The notes under the pieces are model-generated. The model was not told the origin of the DNA and ran no database searches. It saw nothing but the letters and a program-made list of their open reading frames with translations. From Lichtheimia corymbifera B2541 (taxonomy: Eukaryota; Mucoromycota; Mucoromycetes; Mucorales; Lichtheimiaceae), in NCBI GenBank assembly GCA_000697475.1, contig JNEU01000888.1, positions 62,001 to 126,000 on the forward strand: a DNA stretch of 64,000 nt, in the 5' to 3' direction. The position numbers were made by a program, and so were the translations under genes. Below are positions 36,583 through 48,211 of this stretch, piece after piece (position 1 is the first letter of the stretch; every line of letters begins with the position of its first letter).

Positions 36583-37199
36583 ATGTCGCCCTCTTTGGTC
36601 ACCGCCCCTTCAGAACGCATCGATCTGGGCGATATCACTCACAACAATGTTGGTCAATTGCGTAAACTAAACACGGTCATTTTCCCTGTCAATTACGGCG
36701 ACAAGTTTTACAGTGATGTCCTCCATGCTGGCGAGTTGGCCAAGCTTGGTAAAGTAGAATACGCGAAATGTGGGTCTATGTGTACTTATGAAGGTGTGAA
36801 TAGTGTATTACAATGATATCTGTGTGGGAGCAGTATGCTGTCGTAAGGAAACCAAGGACAATGAACAACGGCTATACATGATGACTCTTGGTGTTCTCAA
36901 GCCATACCGTCAACTTGGATTGGGTTAGTTAGTGTATATGAAGGATGGAAGTGAGAGTTGATTTAACATTGGGGATGCAATTAGGAAGCAAGTTGTTGGA
37001 GCATATTCTTGAACACGTTGCCAAGCACCCTGAATTGGGACCCATCTATCTTCATGTCCAGATCACCAATGAAGCAGCACTCAACTTTTACAAGAAGCAC
37101 GGTTTTGAAGTGGTTGATACCGAAAAGGATTATTACAAGCACATTGAACCCAAAGATGCCTATGTTCTCCGCAAGAATGTCACTCAAGCATCATCGTAG
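36583..37199 (+). CDS. NAA50: N-alpha-acetyltransferase 50 (NAA50/San-like)
   Basis: Three exons (36583-36748, 36804-36923, 36985-37199) give 166 aa, the family length. The GNAT fold is clear: QLRKLNTVIFPVNYGDKFY and VLHAGELAKL at the N-terminus, YYNDICVGAVCCR, then the acetyl-CoA loop RQLGLGSKLL and LHVQITNEAALNFYKKHGFE. NAA50 acetylates N-terminal Met-containing or Lys substrates and associates with the NatA complex; in animals and plants it is needed for sister chromatid cohesion. The gene is close to its neighbours (203 bp from the trehalose gene, 200 bp to the Nudix gene). Confidence 0.93.
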
Positions 37200-37398
37200 T
37201 TGTCATAGCAGACTGTGTACAATAAAAAGTAATCTCTATTTACCCCACATTGAATATATCATGCAAGTATGGCATAGGATGTCGCAAGTGGGTTGCACAT
37301 GTCAAGGATCACGGGTTGGGTTTGCTTTCAAATTTGGGATCGCTGAGTCAGGTTAAATGAAATTCATCCATATCTCTTCACTGTTATCTGTTTGAAGG

Positions 37399-38808
37399 AT
37401 GGCTCTACAAGGTATGTATATATATATATATGCTTTTATACCAAACTATGATTGACTTTTATATATAGCCCTTAAAACACTTTGTCAGCAACTTCAACAA
37501 GCAAAGCCTTTGCATATCGATTCGCCACCTGAGCAACCTCGTCGTGCAGCTGTCGCAGCCATTCTACGATGTCGTCCCATTGACCATGACCACGCATCCC
37601 TCAACACTGACCCCATTTCCAATGTCGCTGATTTCCTTCAACAACCTTGGGTGCAACAGTCGAGTGAACCAGAACTTTTATTTATTCAAAGAGCAACGAG
37701 GGAAACAGATAGGTGAGAAGATAGACAGACTACATGCCATGTGTTGATATCAACATGGGGTGAATAGATGGTCAGGTCATGTTGCATTCCCAGGCGGTAA
37801 GAACGAAGCCAATGAAACGGATGAAGAAACAGCCATACGAGAAACCATGGAGGAGATCGGCTTGGATATCGGTAGCTCGGCATTTGTAAAAGTGGGACAA
37901 CTCGATGAGCGGGAAATCACATCCACGGCCACTGGCAGACTCATGATGATCTTGGCACCTTTTGGTAAGTTGAAATAGACTTCAAGTATCCCAAATCTAA
38001 TTAGGATAATCCTTAGTATTCCTTCAAGTGGTACCTGATACACCTCCATTGACCATCCAGGAATCCGAAGTGGCTACCGTACAATGTAAGTAGTCCATAT
38101 CCATCATCATCGTTGTATTCACAAAGGACAATGATAGGGGTACCATTGCGCTTCTTTTTGTCATCTACACCTTATCCTGATCAATCGATGCAAGAATCAA
38201 TTGCACCAACACGTCGACGTGATAGTCGTATGATTGCTCCTTTGGCAAGAGTCATGCTTGGCACTGTCAGTTTCCCTGCTATTGATTTACCCGTGGATGA
38301 TCCAGAGGAGCACCGAATGCGTTTATGGGGCATGACATTGGGAATGACGCGTGAATTGATTGAACTTACCTGTGAGGATACAACAAGTACAATCGATGGG
38401 AGGCCTGCATGGCAGCAGCAATTTGTAACCATGGCTGCCGCCAGACCCAAGTTTTCCAATCTTGATATGCAATGGCTTGTTGAATTCTATCTACGCATGT
38501 CCAAACCACGTTCAAAGGTTCTCCACTCGTCCTCTTTGTAAGTTCGTATCACGCTCTCCCTCTCTCTCTTTTATATACGATGGGCAGCAGCAGCAGCAGC
38601 AACACAGCTAGACATTGGAGAAAATTAACCTGGATCATCATATCAATGTAGGCGGAAACACAGACATACCAAGGAAACTATTATTTATATTACTGCCTTT
38701 CGTCGTGCCATCTATACCGCTGTTGCCTTACGCATCCTCCTCCTGTTGGCTGGTATCGGTTATCTAGGACGTCGTTTACCCTTATCACGACTCATTAAGC
38801 TTTACTAA
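37399..38808 (+). CDS. Nudix hydrolase (CoA-diphosphatase type) with C-terminal membrane segment
   Basis: Six exons: 37399-37411, 37469-37712, 37768-37964, 38017-38085, 38138-38537, 38652-38808; 359 aa. The first coding exon is only 13 nt (MALQ + 1 base). The complete Nudix box G-x5-E-x7-REx2EE-x-G is visible (GGKNEANETDEETAIRETMEEIGL, given here in parts: GGKNEANE, TAIRETMEEIGL), with FIQRATRETDRWSGHVAFPGG before it, as in the NUDT7/PCD1 group that cleaves CoA or its esters. A VFLQVVPDTPP and EVATVQWVPL section follows. The last exon adds a hydrophobic segment (VALRILLLLAGIGYLG) flanked by basic residues, likely a tail anchor, which is not typical of peroxisomal CoA diphosphatases. Substrate specificity is inferred, not proven. 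Confidence 0.82.
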
Positions 38809-39435
38809 AGTTGATTACACAAAAACACCCATTATAATAATAAACACTTTGGGCATGGCTCAGGTCCTCATACTTGATGACAGCAGCAATGTGTTATAAT
38901 GTCCGTAGCTACCCTCCGCACGAACAAAGAGAAGATGCGAGATGAGTGTCCTTCACAATGGTGCACGTATCACAAAGAAAGAAAGTGAACCCCTTGAATC
39001 CATTGTGTGGATAAAGTTAACCCTGTGGTGATATAACAATACCTTTAAGGCTTCACGAGGTTGTTTAGGATAGTATCTCTGACCAAATTTCTCAGCCTTG
39101 AAGATGGCCCATATTGCACCATGATACTCCATGCCGCTAATGGATCGAAAAAGGTTCAAAACGTTGAACACAATGGAATAGATTTTACTTTGTTCTACTA
39201 GCTGGACATTGCAATGACAACCATGAGACTAGGCTCATTATGATAAACTATGGATGACCATATTATTTGTGTAGCATCATCCAGAAGCATTCTCCAGCAA
39301 ATGATATCTCCAAAGGTATAGCGGGTTCCCTTTGTCCCTTTCAATTTTCTCTCATTCTTACGCATTCTTAGTGCTATAGAAGATTCATTGTGTATACGTA
39401 TTCTCTGACAATGAGACTGAAGGTGCACAACATTT
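38809..39435. other. Intergenic region, no supported gene
   Basis: Two short minus-strand frames (38953-39171 and 39198-39491) have coding-like composition but no start context or family. They may be remnants. No repeat is seen. Confidence 0.4.
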
Positions 39436-41040
39436 ATGTACAAAGGTCGACGCGATATAAAAGTTCCAGATATTGCTGTAATGGTAGGCATCTCCTGTGT
39501 GATGTCCCAAAACTCTTTTCCCTACTCACAGTTTTCAGTTTCGAGCCTAGGAACAATCCCAGAAATACCAAGGAGAGCTCGACAACAACAAGAAACTCCT
39601 CAACGACAACAGCAGCAACAGCAACCACCTCCAGACATATACGCTTGGTTGAGTGGTATCACTGTGCCAGAAGCTTCCGAAATTCAAGGTAATATATATT
39701 AGAATGAGAGGATTCAACCATCGTCAGCTTTATGTAACATAATAAATTTATTAGCCACAGCTCTCATGGATCATATTCAGTACAAGTGCCGACTAGCTAT
39801 TCAATTCCTTGGGATATTTCCTAATGATGGCGAGGAGGTGGTGGAGCAACAGCATCATCTTCACGGGACTCTGCTTGAGGAACTTTGTATGACTGTCCTT
39901 TTATCAGTGAAGGCGGTGGTGTATGCGATCCTGTTCGTACCCAAGGAGATCCTCTTTAGCCTCTTTGCCTATATCGATATGTTTGTTGTCTCGACGATTT
40001 TCAACTTTATCCTTTTCCACCTAAAGAACTTGGGTCGTTGTCGCGATCGCTCCTATGTCGATGGACACAAGCTATTCTCGGTTCGTGGCACGGAAACAAG
40101 AGCAGGGAGATCCAGAGTTGCCATTCGTATTTTAGCCATATGGTTTGCAATTGAATTGTTGAAATCAAGCATGGATATCAGTGTCACGGAAGCAATTGAC
40201 AACATTTCGCCCTTGTGGAAAAGCCCAAAGATAATCGAGTGGAAAGATGGCATGGAAATAACGACCTTTATGGACAACACGGTATCCAAGCGACATTATC
40301 CACTATCAAAAGAAGAGCCACCAGAGATTCATCCTCACAGAGGGCCATCGCCATGTGTCCAAGTACTCCGTAACTGTATAGCATCAAAGTTGCCACGCTG
40401 GTTGTTCATGAGCAATATGGGTCCCAATCCCATTTTATGCAATGTGTGCAATCGTTTCTTGACGGGTTGTGAGTGTTACCAAGACATGGAAGAACTGCCT
40501 GATGCTGCATTGGCCACCCATGGATCGCGTGTCATTGGCGAATTGACATCACCGACTTTTCAAGGAGGCCTATTTACCATATTGAAACAACGACGCCCTA
40601 GTCCCATCACTGCCATTTTGCCCTGGGAGGAACCTGGTGAATGTTGGCCGATGGCTGGTAGAAATGGGTCACTTGGTGTGGAGTTGAGCCAACCTGTATC
40701 AGTGAAAGCGATCTCGATCGATTCTTCGGATCATCCCTTGGGCTTGGCCAGTGCGCCAGCGGATTTTGAAGTATGGGGTTTGATCCACTACCACGACGAA
40801 GATGATCGATCTTGGAAGTATCCTTGGGATTCCTTTGAGTCTATGGTGGATAACAACGTCTTGTTTCTCGGTCGGTTTACATATAACTCAGCAAAAGGCC
40901 CTGCTGTACAAACATTTGCAATCGGTACAACGGTGGCCTTACCTCCCATCAAGACCGTTGTATTCCGTTTTCTCAATAATTGGGGCCGTGACGACTATAC
41001 ATGCATCTATCGCGTTCGTGTCCATGGTGGAACCTATTAG
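39436..41040 (+). CDS. SUN-domain nuclear envelope protein
   Basis: Two exons, 39436-39688 and 39755-41040, give up to 512 aa. Later in-frame ATGs at 39481 and 39502 have better start context, so the N-terminus may be shorter. The N-terminal part is Q/P-rich, followed by hydrophobic stretches (~131-174, VVYAILFVPKEILFSLF; ~206-221, VAIRILAIWFAIELL). The C-terminal ~170 residues form a SUN domain: PGECWPM, VELSQPVSVKAISIDSSDH, SAPADFEVWGL, FLGRFTY, VVFRFLNNWGRDDYTCIYRVRVHG. SUN proteins sit in the inner nuclear membrane and pair with KASH partners to tie nucleus to cytoskeleton. A CNVCNRF...GCEC cysteine patch before the SUN domain is unusual. Confidence 0.9.
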
Positions 41041-42075
41041 TATAGACATCCACCTTTCCCCTTATTAGTAGTGTTGCCATAAATACATGATAATAATACT
41101 TTATACATCTCCTCTTTGGATTGGTACGTAGCAAATCATCTATAAACATCTTTGATGGTCTTTAAAGCAGCTTGGAATGGTGAAGCAGAGAGGAAAGAAC
41201 CTACCTTGAAACTTAGGGCTGTGCATGCCGCACGGTATATACAGTCTCTATGCTGCATGATAATGCATGTTACACACAGACATCCCTCTCCTCCAAGCAT
41301 GTTCTTCGCCCCTATTGGTCTCGGGTTAAGGCGTTAGCACATTGTGGCATAATATTATCACCCAGTCTGTAGTTAGAGCAAATTGATTGCTTTTTGTCTT
41401 GTCCAATATGCTCTCTATAACAATTAAAGTGTGCATCTTCCTAGAATACTGAGCTAGCCAACAACATTCTGTTCTTTTTTGTTTCAGGTGTATACATACC
41501 CCGCCCATATAGGTTGATGTACATCATCGCACTAATTTCAGGGGCTATTTAATGCTCTATGAATGTACGTTTATCCTATGTATATCAGATGATCCACGAT
41601 CAGCCAAGGCTGTATGATTTATTGGATGCATTTGATGGTATGATACAAATAGGTAGAATCATCTAAGCGCTATTGCTTGGAGTGTACTCATCATTGAATC
41701 GCGCATGTACATGCAGAGAGGGGTTATATAGATCCGAAAAGTCGCATAACACCACGTTGGTTAATGCTTTGAGAAGAAAGGTCCACATGTAGGATTCCTT
41801 AGACGCATATTGAAACTGGAGATAGGTGCTATTCATGATTCAGGGGCCCAGTTAGCCATTACATGTTCCCTTAGTGTGTGATCAAACTGTCTCAATAGCA
41901 CATCCCATTCATTTTATTCTGTTGATGCAAACATCTTTTAGTATGGTATTATGATCTAAGCATCATGAAGGATGGAACCATCATCTACAACTATAAAAAG
42001 GAAGAATCAAAAACATGGATGAGCGATATCAACAACCTTCTTTTCCTTTCAACGACTCGTAGAACAACAATCAAC
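41041..42075. other. Intergenic region with TATA-box promoter for small secreted gene
   Basis: No gene is seen in 41041-41950. TATAAAA lies at 41992-41998, about 78 bp upstream of the ATG at 42076. Confidence 0.5.
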
Positions 42076-42372
42076 ATGCTTTTCAAGACCACCCATTTCA
42101 TCGCTTTTGCCGCTGTCATGGCAACAACTGCTTTTGCCGTACCTATTTTGGGACTTGATGGGAATCAACAAGAGCAGCAAGGCACCACTGAGGGAGGCCA
42201 AGCTGGTGGACAAGAAGGCGCTGGCGGTCTCGTCTCCAATGTGCAGAATACTCTCAAATGTACTGTGGACTGTGTTACCTCCTCGGGTCAACCTCTTAAT
42301 TCAGTGGAATGCATCAACGCCGGCTGCGGTGGGCAACAACAAAGTGGCGGTGGTTCCTCGGAGCAGCAGTAA
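42076..42372 (+). CDS. Small secreted Gly/Gln-rich protein with four cysteines
   Basis: A single-exon frame of 98 aa. The ATG at 42076 starts a clear signal peptide (MLFKTTHFIAFAAVMATTAFA, cleavage near AFA-VP). The mature part is GGQ-rich (QQEQQGTTEGGQAGGQEG) and carries one four-Cys block, CTVDCVTSSG and ECINAGCGG, suggesting two disulfides. A TATA box ~78 bp upstream supports expression. No family is recognised; it may be a small cell-wall, effector-like or hydrophobic surface protein, but this is a guess. Confidence 0.62.
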   Translation: MLFKTTHFIAFAAVMATTAFAVPILGLDGNQQEQQGTTEGGQAGGQEGAGGLVSNVQNTLKCTVDCVTSSGQPLNSVECINAGCGGQQQSGGGSSEQQ

Positions 42373-43727
42373 TTATTATCGTAATGGTGTCAATCAATAG
42401 CTTCCATAAGGAGACCCATTTACATTCATTCAGAAGCACTTTATACTAGCACTAGTTGTAGCTCTTTTATCCATTGTGCTTTATATTAAACATCCAGTGA
42501 TTAACAGAACTCTGCAGTGGGAAAAAGCAGTGGTGTAAATGGTATGCAAAAGGGGAATGTTGTTGATCGGACAAGCCATGGATGAAGATGATAGTTATCA
42601 TAAAGACATTATATTCCATTAAGTAGTTTATTGGGTTTACACAAAGACTATGCTTGTTTTCTGCCATGATGTCGCTGTCTGAAATTTGTGAGGAATCATG
42701 CAACCTTCTTCTCTACCTCTTCCGGTCCAACACAAGAGACAAGGTTCGCAAAACCAGCTCTTCTTTATACAAGACCACTGTTATCCAAACGATAGCGACT
42801 TATAAGACTCAAGGGGGTGTCATGTACATGGGGGCAGCCACACGATGAGACGATTTCAAGCCGACATTGAACCCATCAGCAACAGCAGGAGGAGCTTCGC
42901 AATCCACACCGAATGACAATTGTTGAACGCACGCTGCTTATTTGTGTTTGACTTTATCCGAAAGGTGGATCAGCATACTTTCTACATGGATGAATACAAC
43001 GATGGAGGTTGTTGGAGTTCTCAATACCTACTGGGATACGCAAGAGGATACGGTTCAAGATCGTTGTGCATGAACTGCAGGGTCGGTTATCCGAGGATGG
43101 ACTGACGAATATGGAAAAAGCTCGCTTTGTTTACAGCCCATAATCCCACTTTTTACTCTCGCAGCATACTTCCAACGCAATGATCCACCATCAACAATGA
43201 TAGCCGCCGGTACAGCAAATGATAAACGAGATGATGAGGTGAGTTGATTCTCCAAAAGCGGGATTGATGATGAAACACTAATTGGGATCAGCTGATCACG
43301 TGCAAGTAGTACATCAATGCATGCAGCCCACCTATAGCGACAAGTCGGATTGATATCAAGAACACCGGAAGCTTTCACATATACTACTACTATACATCAA
43401 GGACCGTGTCTATTGTAAGTCATCTTGAAAATCAATAGCATTCTTATCCACTACTAATACCACCATTTAATAATCAGCCTAAATATGTCTTATATGGGGC
43501 CAACCATGACGGGTCAATTGCATTCCGAGAGTCAACAAATGCCAACCATTCTGTGTCACACGCTAGTTACCTTTTTGAGTCATTGACCGGAAACTGAAAA
43601 AGGGCGCATTGCATCAGCAGCTCTCTCTTTCTCTCTCACACCTCCTCTCTTCTTTCACTTTCCTCTTTTTTCTTGTATATAAACCGCAGCACACACATAC
43701 TTTTCTTTCTCTCACACACACACATAC
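42373..43727. other. Intergenic region, possible gene remnant at 42650-43130
   Basis: Plus-strand frames at 42654-42848 and 42920-43105 have some coding-like composition, and a frame ending ELQGRLSEDGLTNMEKARFVYSP lies around 43070-43130, but frames do not join and no family is recognised. The right end (43618-43683) is a pyrimidine tract with TATATAAA at 43676-43683, the promoter of the next gene. Confidence 0.35.
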
Positions 43728-44531
43728 ATGGATAAGAAAGCAGAATTACCACCTCCACCTGTCATTGCTTGGCAGCATACCAATGAGACACACAAACGAT
43801 GGACATGGGTGCGTCGCTTTATTGCCGTCTTGGTTGTCTTGGCTGTAGTGATGCATTGTACAACTCCACGTGCTCGTCTTTCACAACTCTGGAAACATAC
43901 CAACAGCAACGACAAGGAGCCCCAGCTAGTGCTTCATACTGGCTTCCCAGTGCCTGATGCTGTCGTTGGCCAAACGATTCAACCCAAGGGATATTCAGCT
44001 GCGATGGCGTTTGCACCTGTAGACACATCATCATCCTCTTTGACAGTACAAAACAAGGAAAGCTGGTGGGACCGTATTTTCTCATGGCGTCATGTTCACT
44101 TGGCATCTGTTCAGTTGGCTGTCACAAGCCCTGGTCCCCTTGATCACGTACGCGCTACTATTTCTATTTGCACATCCACCCATGACGATCTATGGCAATC
44201 CATCCCAGATGCAACAAAGTGCATAGCATCCACAATGCGCGGTGTGGATGAAGGCACAGCACCAGATGAACCTCTTGGCATTATCACATGGAATCCTGTA
44301 CAAGAAGAAAAAGATGCTATCGTCCTTAAAAAGAACAAAGTCTACTGGCTGGTCGTCGAAGCTCCCCCTGGTGCTGATGCATTTGAATGGGCACTTGCTC
44401 AAATTTCTGGTGGTGTCGGTGCTCATCAAGGTGTCGCTTTGGAAACTCCCGAACGTGGATGGCAGTTGCAAAATGCCGATGATGATGACGCACCTATTCC
44501 AAGTGTAATGTTATCCGTAGTTGCCCATTAG
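43728..44531 (+). CDS. Type II membrane protein of unknown function
   Basis: An intronless frame of 267 aa. A short Pro-rich cytosolic N-terminus (MDKKAELPPPPVIAWQ) is followed by basic residues and one transmembrane segment at ~31-45 (FIAVLVVLAVVMH). The remaining ~220 residues would face the lumen or outside. They look like a beta-rich domain (HLASVQLAVTSPGP, ATISICTS, VYWLVVEAPPG, FEWALAQISGG) with two Cys (CTS and DATKC). A TATATAAA box lies 45 bp upstream. No family is recognised. Intronless genes are uncommon among its neighbours. Confidence 0.72.
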   Translation: MDKKAELPPPPVIAWQHTNETHKRWTWVRRFIAVLVVLAVVMHCTTPRARLSQLWKHTNSNDKEPQLVLHTGFPVPDAVVGQTIQPKGYSAAMAFAPVDTSSSSLTVQNKESWWDRIFSWRHVHLASVQLAVTSPGPLDHVRATISICTSTHDDLWQSIPDATKCIASTMRGVDEGTAPDEPLGIITWNPVQEEKDAIVLKKNKVYWLVVEAPPGADAFEWALAQISGGVGAHQGVALETPERGWQLQNADDDDAPIPSVMLSVVAH

Positions 44532-44977
44532 TAGTAGTAGTTGTTGTATAGCACTGCATTTTTTTTGTTTCCATTAAAGTTGAGGATATCTCCATGACAA
44601 CAGTATGAAGCGGAGCAAAATAGTATAATCGATCCGATGACATATCAGCATGACATTGCGCATATAATACTCTCACGCCCCCTTAAAGTGTCCTATACAG
44701 CTGCATTCATTCAATATGGTGATTGTTGAAAACTTATTACTGCCGCCGTTGTATCATTTATAGGCTTGTTTAAAAAAGTCTTTTGCATATTAGCTATACT
44801 ATTACTACTACTAGGATAAATTGGTTGTAAGGGTACTTGATAAGGAATGGAGGGGGAGAATCGCTGATCTCATACGTCATTTCTTTATGATATTATGACA
44901 CAAGTAAAATGGCTTAGTATCTATGATAAGGTACAGCCTTTGTTATTGACCTGCTATTTCAATCCACGAATCATTGT
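44532..44977. other. Intergenic region, no gene seen
   Basis: AT-rich, with TTTTTTTT near 44560. It lies between convergent genes. Confidence 0.5.
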
Positions 44978-45166
44978 TTACTTACGACCATTATGTGTAT
45001 GTGCACGCAACGGCCAATCCCAAATGCAGTCGTCTTCGTGTTCTTTGCATCCGTCCTCGTCGTCATGGAATTGATTGCAGTCAAGGGCGCTTATGACAGA
45101 GGATTGGATGAGTACCAGGAATAGGGTGGTAACACAGAATGCAGTAGGAAAAAGACGGAAGAGCAT
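44978..45166 (-). CDS. Small secreted acidic Cys-containing protein, possibly only the first exon
   Basis: The ATG at 45166 starts a signal peptide (FRLFPTAFCVTTLFLVLIQSSVISA) followed by an acidic DCNQFHDDEDGCKEHEDD and CIWDW. Three Cys in C-x9-C-x6-C-x-W form resemble the CKELSTNESSCKNQGHCQW segment of the secreted protein at 52298-52870. The frame ends HNGRK-stop, but the stop overlaps a good GTAAGT donor, so the gene may continue in an exon I could not identify. Two of the family's cysteines would then lie further on. Function is unknown. Confidence 0.45.
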   Translation of the reverse strand: MLFRLFPTAFCVTTLFLVLIQSSVISALDCNQFHDDEDGCKEHEDDCIWDWPLRAHTHNGRK

Positions 45167-46700
45167 GGTGGTGGTGAATGTTAGTAAACAGACACACCTT
45201 GTTCAAGCTTCTTATATTTGGGTAAATGGGAACCATCCTCCAAAACAAGTAAAAGGGCGTATGAAACGCGAGATCTGGATCTTGGTATACAGTGAGGTCA
45301 CACCACCCCCGTTCAATGGTAATTCGCATGTGTGTCTCAGGGGCAGATAAGGCCACCTTGGATGCGTTTGACTTTTACTTTAACATCTAGAAGATGATGT
45401 TACCCCTATGGTGTCAACTTTTATCGGGATAGTTATCATAATCGATCGGCCAAAGACTATTTTGCACTGTAATTGTTTACTAGACGCTGTCTTATGTCTG
45501 AACCGGAAATACCATGCAACAATATTAATGTATGATACTTCGAAGTATATAGCCCCCATATCCTAGGGACTCGTGATGCGCTGCCTGATCTCCTTTCTTC
45601 TTCAAGCTTCTTCTTGTAGTCGTCTTCATTGCCGCTAGTAGGAACCCATCTTTCATTGCTGCAATAGGATGATCAATGAAAGGAGAGTGGGTATCTTCTC
45701 TTTCTTTTTTTGCCCTTTCAGAATTCTCAAAGTACACCCAGAGGAGGTAGTTACCTTTCGCGCGCATTGCAGGTTTGGGTCTCGCCTCCACACCATGTTC
45801 CTTGTTTTACAAGAAACCCATAACGTTATCGAGAATACAGTCATCCCCCTTTCGCCCCTTTTGTGGCATAAAGTGCCAGAGACTTGGGTTGCTATTTGTG
45901 TAGCAATGGTGATGCCCCTGCTATGTAGATCAAAAAATGCAACGTTTATAATGGATTCAATGGATATACACACACAAGGCTGATAATCCCCTTCACAGCC
46001 TCAATTGACACCGCCCTTCTATCAGCAACTGCTATAAAGAAAGTCCAGTGCAATGGAAACTCCCATCTCTTTAAAAAAGAACGTGCATCCATGTTTTCTT
46101 CTTTGGTATCTTCAAGGATGTGCACATCCCCTTCTCCTTTTTCTGCATCCCCACACCGAAAACAAAGAAAATATATGGTGCAGCTAAGCCTTGTCTAGGC
46201 TGGTGTGGATTACTTTCTACATACCCTGGGTTTGTCTGTGGAATTAATGGTATAGTAGGGGTAAATGGACAAGGGGCAAACTTTCTTTCTTGCCATCTCC
46301 ACAATATCCTTCCAAAAACGAAAGCGTCGTTCATACACACACACCAATTTTTACGTGGATCGTAATAAACAGCTTGCTTTATCATTCTACTTGGATTCGA
46401 TAACTCGTCACGGCACTCTGAAGGTCAATGCCCATGTAAAGAATGGTGCATGATACTAAATTTATCATTGGGTGAGTCGTATTTATGATATGATACAAAA
46501 ACATCCATAACCCGTGTTGTATTGAGGAACAAGCACCTAGGATTGATACATGCCCAAATAAAGTTTCTTGCTGTTGTACATATACCAGCTTGATCTACCG
46601 GTAAGCTTTGATTCCTCCTCGCTAGAGTTCTTCCTTCTTTAGTTATGATCAGCAAAAGATTCTCCTACACTGAATATTTGAGATAGGTAGTGCATACTGA
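45167..46700. other. Intergenic region, no supported gene
   Basis: Only short frames without motifs on either strand. It leads into the second repeat island. Confidence 0.45.
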
Positions 46701-47029
46701 AGTGCCCTTGTTTGGGTGTAGCTCTCAGTGAAATCAGCTCGGGTCAAGGCAATTGAATCATGGAAATAAATGTCTGGAGCAGGAGCATTGTTCTGATGTT
46801 ATACAATTGACAACATTGCCGATTGTAAGGAAACTGCTGTTAGCTCGCAATATATGAACTATATAAGAGTATCATGCATTCATCTCTCCAGTTCTACCCA
46901 ATCAGCTGTGTTACACGAAGAAGTGTTTCTGCATCTTTGGCTCTATTAGCGCATAGCTACTTTATAAAACTCACTTCCATATAGCTTCACGTTTAAAACA
47001 TATATAAAACATAAAGGCAGTCTTATCTC

Positions 47030-47327
47030 AAAATCTTGCAATGAAACGCGAGATCTTCAGTCGAACAAAGTTGCTCGTCATGGTCAAGCGCACCTTGGGT
47101 GCAAGTTTCACGATCGTTGTGGCCATTCTCAGATTCACCCAATGTCACCACCAGCCTCGTCGAAAAAAAATTCGAGGTCGATCAGATCCACTTTGGCTGG
47201 TGGTGACATTGTTGGGTGAAACTGAGATCAGCGAGCTAGATCGGGAAACTTCTACACAAGGTGCGCTCCACCTCGACGAGCAATATTGTTCGATTGAGGA
47301 GCCCACGTTTCATTGTAAAGTTTAGAG
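47030..47327. repeat. A-type palindrome
   Basis: Left arm from CTTGCAATGAAACGCG, centre with TGTCACCACCAGCC and GGCTGGTGGTGACA (14-bp perfect arms), right arm ending CATTGTAAAGTTTAGAG. Confidence 0.8.
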
Positions 47328-47350
47328 ATACAGGCACCTTTATGTTTTTA

Positions 47351-47528
47351 CATATGCTGTAACCATAATGCTCTATAGAGAGTGGTGTGTGCTCATTGTG
47401 AAGTATCATGCAAATGAGCTGTGTTACACAAGCACGCCCCTGCGCACCTTCCGCTCTATCAGGGTCAAGCGACTACACAATGAACAAACAACAGCACTTG
47501 TCATATAGCATCACGCTTTCAACATATG
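47351..47528. repeat. B-type palindrome, copy 1
   Basis: CATATGCTGTAA ... inverted ... TTCAACATATG with the centre CATGCAAATGAGCTGTGTTAC and CGCTCTATCAGGGTCAAGC. Confidence 0.75.
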
Positions 47529-47681
47529 CAAAAACTTAAATGTGCCTGCATCTAGGATCGGCAAGCTTGATCATGAAACATGATTGACAAGGTGCGCTCC
47601 ACCACGACGAGCAATATCGTTCTATAAAAGATCCCTTGTTTCATTGTAAAGTTTAGAGATAAATGCACTTTCTCGTGTTCA

Positions 47682-47858
47682 CATATGCCGAAAAGCATGG
47701 CGCTATATGACAAGTGGTGTTTGTTCATTGTCAAGTAGGTAGACCGTGATAGAGCGGAAGATACGCGGGAGAGTGCATGTGTAACACAGCTCATTTGCAT
47801 AATACTTCTCAATGAACAAACACCACTTGTCATATAGCGCCATGCTTTCCAGCATATG
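47682..47858. repeat. B-type palindrome, copy 2
   Basis: Starts 331 bp after copy 1; arms CATATGCCGAAAAGCATGG and CCATGCTTTCCAGCATATG. The centre has opposite orientation to copy 1 (TGATAGAGCGGAAG). Confidence 0.75.
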
Positions 47859-48011
47859 TAAAAACGAGAAAGTGCATTTATCTCTAAACTTTACAATGAA
47901 ACATGGGATCTTCCATAGAACGATATTGCTCGTCGTGGTAGAGCGCACCTTGTCAATCAAGTTTCACCATCACGCTTGCCGATCCTAGATGCAGGCACAT
48001 TTACGTTTTTG

Positions 48012-48186
48012 CATATGTTTAAAATGTGATGCTATATGACAAGTGGTGCTTGTTCATTGCGTAGTATCATGCAAATGAGCTGTGTTGCACAAGCACGCCC
48101 CTGCGCATCTTCTGCTCTATCAGGGTCAAGCTACTTGACAATGAACAAACACCACTTGTCATATAGCATCATGCTTTCAGTATATG
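48012..48186. repeat. B-type palindrome, copy 3
   Basis: Starts 330 bp after copy 2. The centre reads TCATGCAAATGAGCTGTG, as in copy 1. Confidence 0.75.
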
Positions 48187-48211
48187 TAAAAACATAAATG
48201 TGCCGGTATCT

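Noticed and set aside
45525..45973. Overlapping minus-strand frames
   Set aside because: No start context, no motif, and they overlap one another in different frames.
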